From: Devosia sp. Root413D1
Lineage (GTDB): Bacteria; Pseudomonadota; Alphaproteobacteria; Rhizobiales; Devosiaceae
Length of the DNA stretch: 64,000 nt
Direction of reading: 5' to 3'
Assembly: GCF_001425235.1 (NCBI RefSeq)
Contig: NZ_LMEA01000008.1
Location: 62,001-126,000, forward strand
Of this stretch, positions 49,846 to 58,684 are shown in pieces. How positions within the stretch are numbered: position 1 is the stretch's first letter; every line of letters begins with the position of its first letter. The notes under the pieces were generated by a model. The model was not told the origin of the DNA. It saw only the letters and a list, made by a program, of their open reading frames with translations, and did no database searches. A program made the position numbers and the translations under genes.

Positions 49846-49989
49846 ACGCAAAGGCGCCTCAATCTGGCCTTAGGGCCCGGTTGGGTGGGCAACGAAAGCG
49901 ATAACAATTCCGAGCGAATTGTTCGTGTGCCTATGATGGTCTATAAGGCCCGCGCGGGGCGCGCACGGGCCGGGGAAAAGGGAAGTTTC

Positions 49990-50619
49990 ATGCTGAGTGA
50001 TTTGACCGGGCGGCGGCCCACTCTCAAAGCCGTGACCCGGGGCGGATTGCTGACCGTTGGTATCGTGCTCGGCCTCGGCCTGAGCGCCTGCACCACCACC
50101 GAAGGCACCAATGCCCTGACCGATGTCAGCACCTTCGAGCGCGAAGTGGTGACCGAGACCATGAAGGGCATGGGCATGATGGATCGCGAGGAGAAAGCGG
50201 AGAACGCCGAGCGTCGCGGCCCGCTGGTGCTCCCAAAATCCACCGCACTGCCGGCTCCCGCCGATCCGAAGGCGGCCAAGACCGCCCTGATCCCCGAGGA
50301 TTCGAGCCGCGTGCAGATCGATACGTCGAACATTTCGGAAGCTGACCTGAAGCGGCTGCGTAACGCCCGTGTGGTCGATCTGCGCACCATCGCCGGCCGT
50401 CCGCTCACCGAAGTCGAAACCAAGCAGCTCACCGCGCGCATGACCGCTGCCAAGCTGAAGGGCGGTCCCAAGCCGCTCTATCTGCCGCCCGATGAGTACT
50501 ACACCACGGTCAAGGGCCAGGATATGGTCTGCCTGGCCGCCAATGGCGAGCTCGTGCCGCTCACCGACAAATCGTGCCCACCCGACGTCCGCAAGGCCCT
50601 GGCCGCGCAGGCGAACTAG
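49990..50619 (+). CDS. Predicted outer-membrane lipoprotein
   Basis: 209 residues from the ATG with AAAAGGGAAG upstream. Signal with lipobox GLGLSAC, lipidated Cys34. Then an unstructured, Ala/Pro-rich part (GPLVLPKSTALPAPADPK) and a helix-strand C-terminal region ending in YYTTVKGQDMVCLAANGELV. Directly downstream of lspA, which would process it. The placing, the length and the LVLPK...PAP part recall the alphaproteobacterial Bam lipoprotein BamF/DUF3035, but similarity is too weak to name it. Confidence 0.65.
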   Translation: MLSDLTGRRPTLKAVTRGGLLTVGIVLGLGLSACTTTEGTNALTDVSTFEREVVTETMKGMGMMDREEKAENAERRGPLVLPKSTALPAPADPKAAKTALIPEDSSRVQIDTSNISEADLKRLRNARVVDLRTIAGRPLTEVETKQLTARMTAAKLKGGPKPLYLPPDEYYTTVKGQDMVCLAANGELVPLTDKSCPPDVRKALAAQAN

Positions 50620-50620
50620 A

Positions 50621-50686
50621 GCGCTTCCAGGAAAAAGCCTGTCCCCGCGAAGGCGGGGATTGCAGACTTTTCCGGTTCGGAAGCGC
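50621..50686. repeat. AGGAAAAG palindromic repeat, copy 3
   Basis: Outer arms GCGCTTCC (50621-50628) and GGAAGCGC (50679-50686), inner CCCCGC/GCGGGG hairpin, and GCAGACTTTTCCGGTTCG shared exactly with copy 1 at 15590-15632. Starts one base after the lipoprotein stop codon, so it may end that transcript. Confidence 0.65.
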
Positions 50687-50813
50687 GACCACTTAACCCG
50701 GTAGGGCAAGACGATGTCTCGAAGAGACGGAGGCTGGGCCTACCCATCAACTCGAAAGATGCGCTGACCCCCCGGGCAATCCTGCCCGGCCCCGGTCCCG
50801 CAGGAGTTATCGC

Positions 50814-52808
50814 ATGTCGAATGTCTCAGCCGTCCCGACGGACGGCGATCGCTTGGCCAAGGTCATCGCCCGTTCCGGTCTCTGTTCGCGTCGCGATGCC
50901 GAAGGCTGGATCAAGGATGGGCGCGTTACCGTCAACGGTAAGAAGGTCCTGACCCCGGCCTTCAACGTCTCCGAAAAAGACAAGATCAAGGTCGATGGCG
51001 AACCGCTTGCGGCGCGCCAGGGCACCCGCGTTTGGCTCTACCACAAGCCCGCCGGCCTTGTGGTCACCGAGAAAGACCCGGAAGGCCGCCCCACCGTGTT
51101 CGAGGCGCTCGAAGAAAAAGAGCTGCCGCGCGTCGTCTCGATCGGCCGGCTCGACATCAACACCGAAGGCCTGCTGCTGGTCACCAATGATGGTGGCCTG
51201 AAGCGCGTGCTCGAGCTGCCGGCCACCGGCTGGCTCCGCCGTTACCGCGTCCGCGCCTTCGGCTCGGTCACCCAGGCGCAGCTCGATACGCTGAAGGACG
51301 GCATCGAGATCGAGGGCATCCAGTACGGCCCGATCGAAGCCATTCTCGAACGCGCCCAGGGCTCCAACAGCTGGCTGGTGCTGAGCCTGCGCGAAGGCAA
51401 GAACCGCGAGGTCAAGAATGTCCTCGGCGCACTCGGACTGCAGGTCAACCGCCTGATCCGCGTCAGCTACGGCCCGTTCCAGCTCGGTGACCTGCCTGAG
51501 GGCGAGGTCGAAGTCGTCGCCGCCCGCGTGCTGCGCGAGCAGCTCGGCAAGCGCCTTGCCGCTGAGGCCAACACCGATTTCGACAGCGACATGCCTGAAG
51601 TCGCACCCAAGAAGAAGCCGGCGGTCAACCCCAAGCTGCGCGCTGCCGCGCCGGGCAAGGAGCTGAAGAAGGATTCGCCGCGCAAGTCGCGCGACAGCAA
51701 GTTCCGCTTCGAGGACGACGAGACCGAGGCCGCAGCTGCTGCCGCACTCGCCGAGCGCCCCCGCCAGGATCGTCCCGGCCGTTTCGACAAGAAGCCGGTC
51801 AAGGCGCCGAGTCGCCCGCGTCCGGTCGATCCGAGTGAGATTCGTACGATCCACTTTGAGGATGGCCGCGAGGCCGAGATCCGCGTCAAGCCGCCCCGCC
51901 GCGAGGGCGTGGAAGGCGAAGAGCGCAAGCGCTGGAACGACCCCGAGGACAGCTCGGCCAGGAATTTCGGCCGCCCCGCCCACCACGAGGATCGTCCGGC
52001 CCGCGCGCCGGGAGCTAAACGCCCGGGCGCCGATGCCGACCGTCCGAAACGCGCCTATGGCGACAAGCCCGCGGGCAAGCGCCCCTACGGTGACAAGCCC
52101 CGCGGCGATGTCGGCGATCGTCCGAAGCGTGCCTACGGCGATAAGCCTGCCTATGGCGAAAAGCGCGCCTATGGCGACAAGTCGCGCTCGGCCCGGCCGG
52201 CCGGCGACCGGCCTTACGGCGACAAGAAGCCCTACGCCCCGCGCGGCGATGGTCCCGCGCGCTCCTACGAGGGCAAGAAGCCGTACGCGCCCCGTACCGA
52301 CGCCAGCGACCGCCCGAGCCGCTCGTTCGGCGACAAGAAGCCCTATGGCGCCCGCCCACCCCGCGAAGGCGCAGAGCGTGGTCCGCGCGACGGCGCCGAG
52401 CGCGGCCCGCGTGCCGAGGAAAAGCGCCCCTACGCCCCGCGCAACTCCAATACCGGCGACCGCGAGCGCAGCAATAGTCGTCCGCTTGGTGACAAGAAGC
52501 CCTATGGCACGCGCCCGCCCCGCGGCGATCGCCCTTCCAGCGATCGTCCGCCCGGCGGCGGTGACCGTCCGGCCCGTTCGTTCGGGGACAAGCCGCGCAG
52601 CTTCGGTGATAAGAAGCCGTTCTCCGGCAAGCCCGGCGGCACTGGCGGCAAGCCCTACGGCAAACCGTCAGCTGGCGCCGGCCGGCCGTCCGGCGGTGGT
52701 CGTCCCGGCGGCGCCGGCCGTCCCCAGGGCGGCGCTGGCCGCCCCTCCGGCAGCTCCGGCCGTCCTGCCGATGATCGCCCCCGTGGACCCAAGAAGCCGC
52801 GCGAGTAA
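50814..52808 (+). CDS. Ribosomal large-subunit pseudouridine synthase (RluB-like) with long repetitive tail
   Basis: 664 residues. The first 250 form an S4 RNA-binding domain (12-65) and a RsuA/RluB-type catalytic domain with GRLDINTEGLLL (catalytic Asp114). Members modify 23S rRNA. The remaining 400 residues are low complexity, Lys/Arg/Pro/Gly/Asp-rich and repeat units like AYGDK, PYGDKK, PYAPR and RPSGG many times. Such basic disordered tails occur in alphaproteobacterial RluB homologues and probably bind rRNA. Four bases separate it from rsmD. Confidence 0.88.
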   Translation: MSNVSAVPTDGDRLAKVIARSGLCSRRDAEGWIKDGRVTVNGKKVLTPAFNVSEKDKIKVDGEPLAARQGTRVWLYHKPAGLVVTEKDPEGRPTVFEALEEKELPRVVSIGRLDINTEGLLLVTNDGGLKRVLELPATGWLRRYRVRAFGSVTQAQLDTLKDGIEIEGIQYGPIEAILERAQGSNSWLVLSLREGKNREVKNVLGALGLQVNRLIRVSYGPFQLGDLPEGEVEVVAARVLREQLGKRLAAEANTDFDSDMPEVAPKKKPAVNPKLRAAAPGKELKKDSPRKSRDSKFRFEDDETEAAAAAALAERPRQDRPGRFDKKPVKAPSRPRPVDPSEIRTIHFEDGREAEIRVKPPRREGVEGEERKRWNDPEDSSARNFGRPAHHEDRPARAPGAKRPGADADRPKRAYGDKPAGKRPYGDKPRGDVGDRPKRAYGDKPAYGEKRAYGDKSRSARPAGDRPYGDKKPYAPRGDGPARSYEGKKPYAPRTDASDRPSRSFGDKKPYGARPPREGAERGPRDGAERGPRAEEKRPYAPRNSNTGDRERSNSRPLGDKKPYGTRPPRGDRPSSDRPPGGGDRPARSFGDKPRSFGDKKPFSGKPGGTGGKPYGKPSAGAGRPSGGGRPGGAGRPQGGAGRPSGSSGRPADDRPRGPKKPRE

Positions 52809-52811
52809 CCG

Positions 52812-53366
52812 ATGCGCATCGTCGCCGGCAAGTTTCGCGGCAAGGCGCTGCTGTCGCCTTCGGACGACAGCATCCGCCCGACCTCCGACCGGGCCCGCGA
52901 ATCGGTGTTCAACATCCTCGCGAGCCGGATCGGCGTGCATCTCGACGGGCTGAAGGTGCTCGACCTGTTCGCCGGCACCGGCGCGCTGGGCCTTGAAGCC
53001 CTGTCGCGCGGCGCGTCGGGCGCGGTGTTCGTCGATAACGGCGCCGAATCCCGCGGCATCATCCGCGACCACATCGAAGCCTTCGGCATCGCCGGCATCG
53101 CCAAGCTGCTCCGCCGCGACGCCACGGCGCTCGGCCCCGCCGGCACCATGGGTCCCTTCGACCTGGTGTTCCTCGATCCGCCCTACGCCAAGGGGCTGGG
53201 GGAGCAGGCGCTGACCTCGCTCCGCGAGGGTAACTGGCTGGCCAAGGACGCCACGATCGTGCTTGAGGAAAGCGCCGACGTCGAACTGGCGCTGCCCGAA
53301 GGCTTCACCCTCGATGATCGCCGCGCCTATGGTGCGGCAGCGGTGCACTTCATCCGCACGCAGTGA
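52812..53366 (+). CDS. rsmD: 16S rRNA (guanine966-N2)-methyltransferase
   Basis: Methylates G966 of 16S rRNA using SAM. 184 residues. SAM motif I VLDLFAGTGALGLEAL (49-64), motif IV LDPPYAKG (121-128), and N-terminal RPTSDRARESVFNIL, diagnostic for RsmD. Starts 3 bases after the pseudouridine-synthase stop, so both ribosomal-RNA modification enzymes are co-expressed. Confidence 0.93.
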   Translation: MRIVAGKFRGKALLSPSDDSIRPTSDRARESVFNILASRIGVHLDGLKVLDLFAGTGALGLEALSRGASGAVFVDNGAESRGIIRDHIEAFGIAGIAKLLRRDATALGPAGTMGPFDLVFLDPPYAKGLGEQALTSLREGNWLAKDATIVLEESADVELALPEGFTLDDRRAYGAAAVHFIRTQ

Positions 53367-53374
53367 GGCGAGCC

Positions 53375-53812
53375 ATGCAGTTCCGCGCCGTCGTCATCCC
53401 CTCCGGCAATGCCACCGCCGTCGAAATCCCCGATGAGGTCATGCAATCGCTCGGTCCCGAGGCGCGGCCGCCGGTGGCGATCACCATCAACGGCTACAGC
53501 TGGCGCAGCCGTGTCGCCATCAAGAACGGCCAGCGCCTGGTCGGTATCAGCGCCGCCCAACGCACCGCGGCCGGCATTGAAGCAGGTCAGGCAATCGAGA
53601 TCGACATCAGTCTCGACACCGCGCCGCGCGATGTCGAAGAGCCCGACGACCTCAAATCTGCCCTCGACGGCGATCCGGCCGCCCGTGCTGGCTTCGACAA
53701 GCTGCCGTTCGGGCTCAAGGCCAAGCATGTTCGCGACATCGAAGCGGCAAAGTCGCCCGAAGTCCGCGCCCGCCGGATCGGCAAGCTGGTGGAAACGCTC
53801 GGTCGTCCCTGA
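53375..53812 (+). CDS. DUF1905 / YdeI-like (OmdA) domain protein
   Basis: 145 residues from the ATG with GAGG upstream. N-terminal DUF1905 beta domain (MQFRAVVIPSGNATAVEIPDEVM, then ITINGYSWRSRVAIKNGQRLVGIS) and a C-terminal YdeI/OmdA-like helical part (DPAARAGFDKLPFGLKAKHVRDIEAAK) that ends RIGKLVETLG. Family role unclear; some members protect from bacteriocins or bind porins. Downstream of rsmD by 8 bases and convergent with mutL. Confidence 0.85.
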   Translation: MQFRAVVIPSGNATAVEIPDEVMQSLGPEARPPVAITINGYSWRSRVAIKNGQRLVGISAAQRTAAGIEAGQAIEIDISLDTAPRDVEEPDDLKSALDGDPAARAGFDKLPFGLKAKHVRDIEAAKSPEVRARRIGKLVETLGRP

Positions 53813-53815
53813 ACG

Positions 53816-55624
53816 CTAGCGCGTTCGTCCGAACAACCGCTCGATATCCGCCTTCTTCAGCTCGACATAGGTCGGCCGACCGTGGATGCACTGGCCCGAA
53901 TGCGGCGTCGTTTCCATCTCGCGCAGCAGCGCGTTCATTTCCTCGACCCTGAGCCGCCGCCCCGAGCGCACCGAGCCGTGGCAGGCCATGCGCCCGATGA
54001 TCGCCTCCAGCCGGTCGGCCAATGCCGCCGAGCTGTCCCATTCCGCCAGCCCATCGGCGAGATCGCGTACCAGCCCATCGATATCCGCCTGCCCGAGCAG
54101 CGCCGGCGTTTCGCGCACCGCCACCGCGCGCGGTCCGAACCGTTCGATATAGAGCCCCAGCCGCTCCAGCGTCGGCGCCGCGTCCTCGAGCCGCCCGCAA
54201 TCGTCCTCGCTGAGCTCGATCACCACCGGGATCAGCTGCATCTGGCTCGCCACGGGGCCCGCCGCCATCTGCGCCTTGAACCGCTCGTAGACCAGCCGCT
54301 CGTGTGCCGCATGCTGGTCGACCAGCAACAGGCTGTCGCCATTCTGCGCGACGATGAAATTGTCAAACATCTGCGCCCGCGCCGTCCCGAGCGGATACTC
54401 CACCGGTTCGACGATCGGCGTCACCTCGTTCACTTCATATCGCGCACTAGGTTCCGCAAAGCCCGCGAACCGTGCAGTCGGCGATCCTCCCCCGCGGGAC
54501 GGAGGAGGGGGCCCTGCGTAGCTGGAGGAAGGAGCGGTCCAACCCGCCGTCGTCCCGATTGGCGCCGCCTCATACTCCGGCACCCGGAACGCCTGCACCA
54601 CGTCCTCGGCCACCGTGCTCGCCGCCCGGTGCCCCGCCGCATCCAGCGCCTCGGTGATTGCCCGGATCACCGCGCCGCGCACCGCGCCGGGGTCGCGGAA
54701 CCTGAGCTCCGCCTTGGTCGGGTGGACGTTCACATCCACCTCCGCCGGATCGACCGCGAGGAAAATCGCCGCCACCGGGAAACGGTCGCGGAACACGAAA
54801 TCCGCGTAGGCGGCGCGGATCGCCCCCACCAGCACCTTGTCGCGCACCGCCCGGCCGTTGACGAAGAAATACTGGCTCAGCGAGTTGGCCCGCGTATAGG
54901 TCGGCAGCCCAGCGAGCCCGGTCACCACCATGCCGTGCCGCATCGTCGCCAGCGGCACGGCGTTGTCGCCGAAATCTCCGCCCATCACGTCGCCGAGCCG
55001 CGCCCTCAGCGCCCCGTCGCCCTCACGCCCCGGCCAGTTCGAGGTGGTGCGGTCGGCTCCGTCGAGCACGAACTGCACGTGCGGGTTGGCCATCGCCAAC
55101 CGCTTCACCATGTCGGTGATCGCTCCGGCCTCGGAGCGCTCGGTCTTCAGGAATTTCCGCCGCGCCGGCACATTGCCGAACAGCTCGCGCACCTCGACGA
55201 TGGTGCCGCGGTTCATCGCCAGCGGCACCGGCCGCGACTTCACCCCGTGCCTGACCGCGATCCGCAGCCCGCTCGCGTCCTCGGCCCGCCGCGACGCGAT
55301 GCCAAGTTCCGCCACAGCTCCGATCGAGGCCAGCGCCTCGCCGCGAAACCCCAGCGTCCGGATGTCCTCTAGCCCGTCATCGGCCAGTTTTGATGTGGCA
55401 TGCCGCTCGACCGACAGCACCAGGTCGGCCTCATCCATGCCGACGCCGTCATCCTCGATCCGGATCAGGCTCTGTCCACCACCGGCGGTGGTAATGTGGA
55501 CCCGGCTGGCGCCGGCATCGATGGCGTTCTCAACCAGCTCCTTCACCACGCTTGCCGGCCGCTCAACCACCTCGCCCGCGGCGATGCGATTGATCAGATC
55601 TTCGGGAAGCTGGCGGATGGGCAA
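53816..55624 (-). CDS. mutL: DNA mismatch repair protein MutL
   Basis: 602 residues from a TTG start: the product then begins MPIRQLPEDLINRIAAGEVV, the family N-terminus, with AGGAGA 7 bases before. Longer ATG starts have no such site. GHKL ATPase motifs are complete (ELVENAIDAGA, EDDGVGMD, TLGFRGEAL, GT-IVEVRELF). A short, disordered linker (about 345-420) then a C-terminal dimer domain ending GQCIHGRPTYVELKK. The linker is partly encoded by a G/C-rich inverted-repeat-like DNA at 54484-54540. No DQHA metal-endonuclease motif beyond VDQHAAHERLVYE, which is present. Confidence 0.93.
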   Translation of the reverse strand: MPIRQLPEDLINRIAAGEVVERPASVVKELVENAIDAGASRVHITTAGGGQSLIRIEDDGVGMDEADLVLSVERHATSKLADDGLEDIRTLGFRGEALASIGAVAELGIASRRAEDASGLRIAVRHGVKSRPVPLAMNRGTIVEVRELFGNVPARRKFLKTERSEAGAITDMVKRLAMANPHVQFVLDGADRTTSNWPGREGDGALRARLGDVMGGDFGDNAVPLATMRHGMVVTGLAGLPTYTRANSLSQYFFVNGRAVRDKVLVGAIRAAYADFVFRDRFPVAAIFLAVDPAEVDVNVHPTKAELRFRDPGAVRGAVIRAITEALDAAGHRAASTVAEDVVQAFRVPEYEAAPIGTTAGWTAPSSSYAGPPPPSRGGGSPTARFAGFAEPSARYEVNEVTPIVEPVEYPLGTARAQMFDNFIVAQNGDSLLLVDQHAAHERLVYERFKAQMAAGPVASQMQLIPVVIELSEDDCGRLEDAAPTLERLGLYIERFGPRAVAVRETPALLGQADIDGLVRDLADGLAEWDSSAALADRLEAIIGRMACHGSVRSGRRLRVEEMNALLREMETTPHSGQCIHGRPTYVELKKADIERLFGRTR

Positions 55625-55728
55625 GGCGATTCTCCTGACGGGAGAATGTAGCGATGCACCGCCGCCACTGCCACGTTCTTCGCCATCACACGGTGGTTGT
55701 TCGCAACGACGGATGCTAAACACCCGCC

Positions 55729-56169
55729 ATGCCCACCCCTATGGATCAGGCCCTCGCCCTCGCCGAAGCCGCTGCCACCGCCGGCGAAGCGCCCGTCGGA
55801 GCCGTCATCGTTGAAGGTGATCGCGTGCTCGCCGCCGAGCGCAACCGCATGCGCGAGCTGAACGATCCCACCGCGCATGCCGAGTTCCTCGCCATCCGCA
55901 CCGCGCTTGCGGCGCGTGGCACTGGCCGGCTCGATGGCTGCGATCTCTATGTAACGCTCGAGCCCTGTGCCATGTGCGCCGGCGCCATTGCTCATACCCG
56001 CCTCCGCCGCGTCTACTACGGCGCCGAAGACCTGAAAGCCGGCGCCGTCGACAACGGTGTCCGTCTGTTCGAAAGTCCCAACTGCCACCACCGCCCGGAA
56101 GTCATCGGCGGGGTAGGAGCCAAGCGGTCGGGGGAGTTGCTGAAGACGTTCTTCCAGGGCCTGCGGTAG
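55729..56169 (+). CDS. tadA: tRNA-specific adenosine deaminase (A34 to inosine)
   Basis: Converts A34 to inosine in tRNA-Arg(ACG). 146 residues. Zinc deaminase motifs: HAE at 50-52 (His50 ligand, Glu52 proton shuttle) and PCAMC at 79-83 (Cys80, Cys83), in TLEPCAMCAGAI. Divergent from mutL, with about 100 bases between. Normal length. Confidence 0.93.
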   Translation: MPTPMDQALALAEAAATAGEAPVGAVIVEGDRVLAAERNRMRELNDPTAHAEFLAIRTALAARGTGRLDGCDLYVTLEPCAMCAGAIAHTRLRRVYYGAEDLKAGAVDNGVRLFESPNCHHRPEVIGGVGAKRSGELLKTFFQGLR

Positions 56170-56200
56170 GCACCGGCCGACCAACATCACACCCAAGACC

Positions 56201-57184
56201 CTACCGAGCCTCGGCGCGCATCGAGTCCTGCTGCTTGGTGAGGAACGACTCGATCCGCCCATCCAGCGCACGCTTGAAGTTGTCCTTGTCCTTCTCGACA
56301 TGCGCCACCAGCTCGCGCACCCGCCAGAACTCCAGCGCGCCGAAGGCGCTGAGATGCGGCCGCACGTAAACGTCGGGCGGATAGGCCGCCATCATGTGCG
56401 CCGTCAGCGAGTGCATCATGATCTGCGCCGCGCCGAACCACACATCGAGCGCCTTGTGGTTGGTCTTGTTGAGTTGTTCGGACGGGTCGCCATTGACGTC
56501 GATGCCGACGAGGATGTCGGTGTCGGCCGCCGCCTGGTCGAGTGGCAACGGGTTCACCACGCCGCCATCGACCAGGAGGTGATTGGCGAACGACACTGGC
56601 TTGAACAGGCTCGGAATAGCGATCGAGCCGGCAATTGCCTCGCGCAGCGGCCCCTCCGAGAACACCGCCTGGTGCCAGGACTGAAAGTCGGTCGCCACCA
56701 CGTAGAACTTGGTTTTGAGGTCCTTGAATTCGAGCGGGAACGGGTCGGGCAGGAACGCATCCACCACCTGGCAGGCGTCGAGCTGCACGTTGAAGCCGGA
56801 TTGGAAGAAGTTGCCGAGGTTGCGCACCTGCGCCCCCCACAGCCGCCCGGCGATGATCCGCATGGTCCCCAGCACCGAGAACGAGTGCTCGCGCAGTTCC
56901 GCCCCGGTCATCCCGCTGGCCCAGCCCGAGCCGATCAGCGCCCCGATCGAGGTGCCCGAGATCACGTGCGGCCTGAGCCCCATCTCGTCCATCGCCTCGA
57001 TATAGGGAATATGGGTCAGCCCACGGGCCGATCCGCCGCCAAGCGCTACGCCGATCCGCGGTTCCGGCAGCGGGGCCTGACCATGGGTGTGCTCACGAAA
57101 CTCGCCACGCAGGCGATCGACAATCTGCTGCCCCCGCCGCTGCAGCGGCGTCGGCTCGATCGGCGTTGTCATCTCATGGGTCAC
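56201..57184 (-). CDS. Patatin-like phospholipase
   Basis: 327 residues, Ser-Asp lipid acyl hydrolase. Oxyanion motif GVALGGGSARG (45-55), nucleophile Ser79 in GTSIG, and the catalytic Asp in VDGGVVNPLP. Similar to the RssA/YlbK group of bacterial patatins; no signal peptide or type V translocation domain. The start could be four codons later (MTTPIEP). Stands alone between tadA and purD. Substrate unknown. Confidence 0.9.
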   Translation of the reverse strand: MTHEMTTPIEPTPLQRRGQQIVDRLRGEFREHTHGQAPLPEPRIGVALGGGSARGLTHIPYIEAMDEMGLRPHVISGTSIGALIGSGWASGMTGAELREHSFSVLGTMRIIAGRLWGAQVRNLGNFFQSGFNVQLDACQVVDAFLPDPFPLEFKDLKTKFYVVATDFQSWHQAVFSEGPLREAIAGSIAIPSLFKPVSFANHLLVDGGVVNPLPLDQAAADTDILVGIDVNGDPSEQLNKTNHKALDVWFGAAQIMMHSLTAHMMAAYPPDVYVRPHLSAFGALEFWRVRELVAHVEKDKDNFKRALDGRIESFLTKQQDSMRAEAR

Positions 57185-57224
57185 GATAAGGAGGTAGGAT
57201 ACGCTCTTCTCGTTTATAAGATGT

Positions 57225-58505
57225 TCAGGCGGGTTTCAGTTCCCTCGCCACGGCGCGCCAGCCGATATCGCGCCGGCAGAAGCCTTCCGGCCAGTCGATC
57301 CGGTCCACTTCCGCATAGGCCCGGTCCCGCGCCTCGCCGACTGTGCGGCCGAGCGCCGTCACATTCAGCACCCGCCCGCCATTGGCGATCAGCTTGCCGT
57401 CACGGCGCAGCGTGCCGGCATGAAACACCATCAGCCTGTCGTCGTCCTGGCCGTCGATCCCGTGGATCTCGCTACCCTTTTCGGGATTGACCGGATAGCC
57501 CTTGGCGGCCAGCACTACGGTCAGCGCCACCTCGTCGCTGAACTCCGGTTTCGCGGTCTTCAGCGTGCCGCGCGCCGTCGCTTCCAACAGGTCCAGCGCA
57601 TCGGATTTGAGCCGCAGCATCAGCACCTGGCACTCCGGGTCGCCGAACCGCACATTGTACTCGATCAGCTTGGGCCCCCTCGGCGTCACCATGATCCCGG
57701 CGAACAGCACCCCGGTGAACGGCGTACCGCGCTCCGCCATCCGGCGGATCGAGGGCAGGATGATTTCGTTCTCGACCTGCGCCGTCATCTCCGGCGTCAT
57801 CACCGGGGCAGGGGAGTAGGCTCCCATGCCGCCGGTGTTGGGGCCGCGGTCGCCGTCCCATACCCGCTTGTGGTCCTGCGCGCTGGGCAGCATCACGACG
57901 CTCTCGCCGTCGCAGAGGGCAAAGATCGAGGCTTCCTCGCCTTCGAGAAATTCCTCGATCACCACCGTCGAGCCGGAGTCGCCGAAGGCGCCCGAGAAGC
58001 AGTCGCGCACCGCGTCCGCCGCCTCCTGGATGGTCATCGCCACCGTCACACCCTTGCCGGCTGCGAGGCCATCTGCCTTGATCACGATCGGCGCGCCCTG
58101 GTCGTGCACATAGGCGAGCGCATCGCTCTCATTGTCGAACCGGCCATAGGCGGCTGTCGGCACCTTGGCTTCGTCGCAGAGCAGCTTGGTGAAGGCCTTC
58201 GAACCCTCGAGCTGCGCCGCGGCCTTTGACGGTCCAAAACACAGCAGCCCGGCCGCCCGCACATCGTCGCCCAATCCCGCCACCGCCGGCGCATCGGGCC
58301 CGATCACCACGAAATCCACCTGGTTGCCGAGCGCGAAATCGATCACCGCCTGATGGTCGGTGATATCGATCGGCACATTTTCGGCGATCTCACCGGTCCC
58401 GCCGTTCCCCGGCATCACGAACAGCTTTTCGCAGCGCGGCGACCGGGCAATCGCCCATGCCAGCGCATGCTCTCGTCCGCCCGACCCGATCACCAGAATG
58501 CGCAT
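57225..58505 (-). CDS. purD: Phosphoribosylamine-glycine ligase
   Basis: Second step of purine synthesis (GAR synthetase). 426 residues. N-terminal [19 protein letters not shown], an ATP-grasp core with [13 protein letters not shown], and [11 protein letters not shown] are diagnostic. No PurR-type site identified by eye upstream; a small palindromic G/C repeat lies at 58534-58574. Normal length. Confidence 0.96.
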   Translation of the reverse strand: MRILVIGSGGREHALAWAIARSPRCEKLFVMPGNGGTGEIAENVPIDITDHQAVIDFALGNQVDFVVIGPDAPAVAGLGDDVRAAGLLCFGPSKAAAQLEGSKAFTKLLCDEAKVPTAAYGRFDNESDALAYVHDQGAPIVIKADGLAAGKGVTVAMTIQEAADAVRDCFSGAFGDSGSTVVIEEFLEGEEASIFALCDGESVVMLPSAQDHKRVWDGDRGPNTGGMGAYSPAPVMTPEMTAQVENEIILPSIRRMAERGTPFTGVLFAGIMVTPRGPKLIEYNVRFGDPECQVLMLRLKSDALDLLEATARGTLKTAKPEFSDEVALTVVLAAKGYPVNPEKGSEIHGIDGQDDDRLMVFHAGTLRRDGKLIANGGRVLNVTALGRTVGEARDRAYAEVDRIDWPEGFCRRDIGWRAVARELKPA

Positions 58506-58533
58506 CAGCCATCAGCTCCGATGTTGCCGTTGA

Positions 58534-58574
58534 TCCTCCCCGCGTTGAGGGAGGGGATGAGGCTGGACGCCTCA
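58534..58574. repeat. Short palindromic repeat in the purD-xseA gap
   Basis: TCCTCCC/GGGAGG-type hairpin (58534-58554) followed by TGAGGC-N5-GCCTCA (58558-58574). Looks like a truncated relative of the G/C-rich intergenic elements elsewhere in the window. Confidence 0.4.
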
Positions 58575-58684
58575 CCCGAGGGGTGGCCCAGCGTGTGGCG
58601 CATGGCCATTTGGCGCCCATCTAGCATCTGCTCGATTGTGCCGCCACCCTTGACGGACTCGTGGCTTTCCCGCACCTCTCACCC

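Noticed and set aside
49885..49989. Longer start for the lipoprotein gene
   Set aside because: The added 35 residues would bury the signal peptide; AAGGGAAG stands before the ATG at 49990.
53882..55372. 496-codon plus-strand frame opposite mutL
   Set aside because: Shadow of mutL; Arg/His/Pro-rich without structure.
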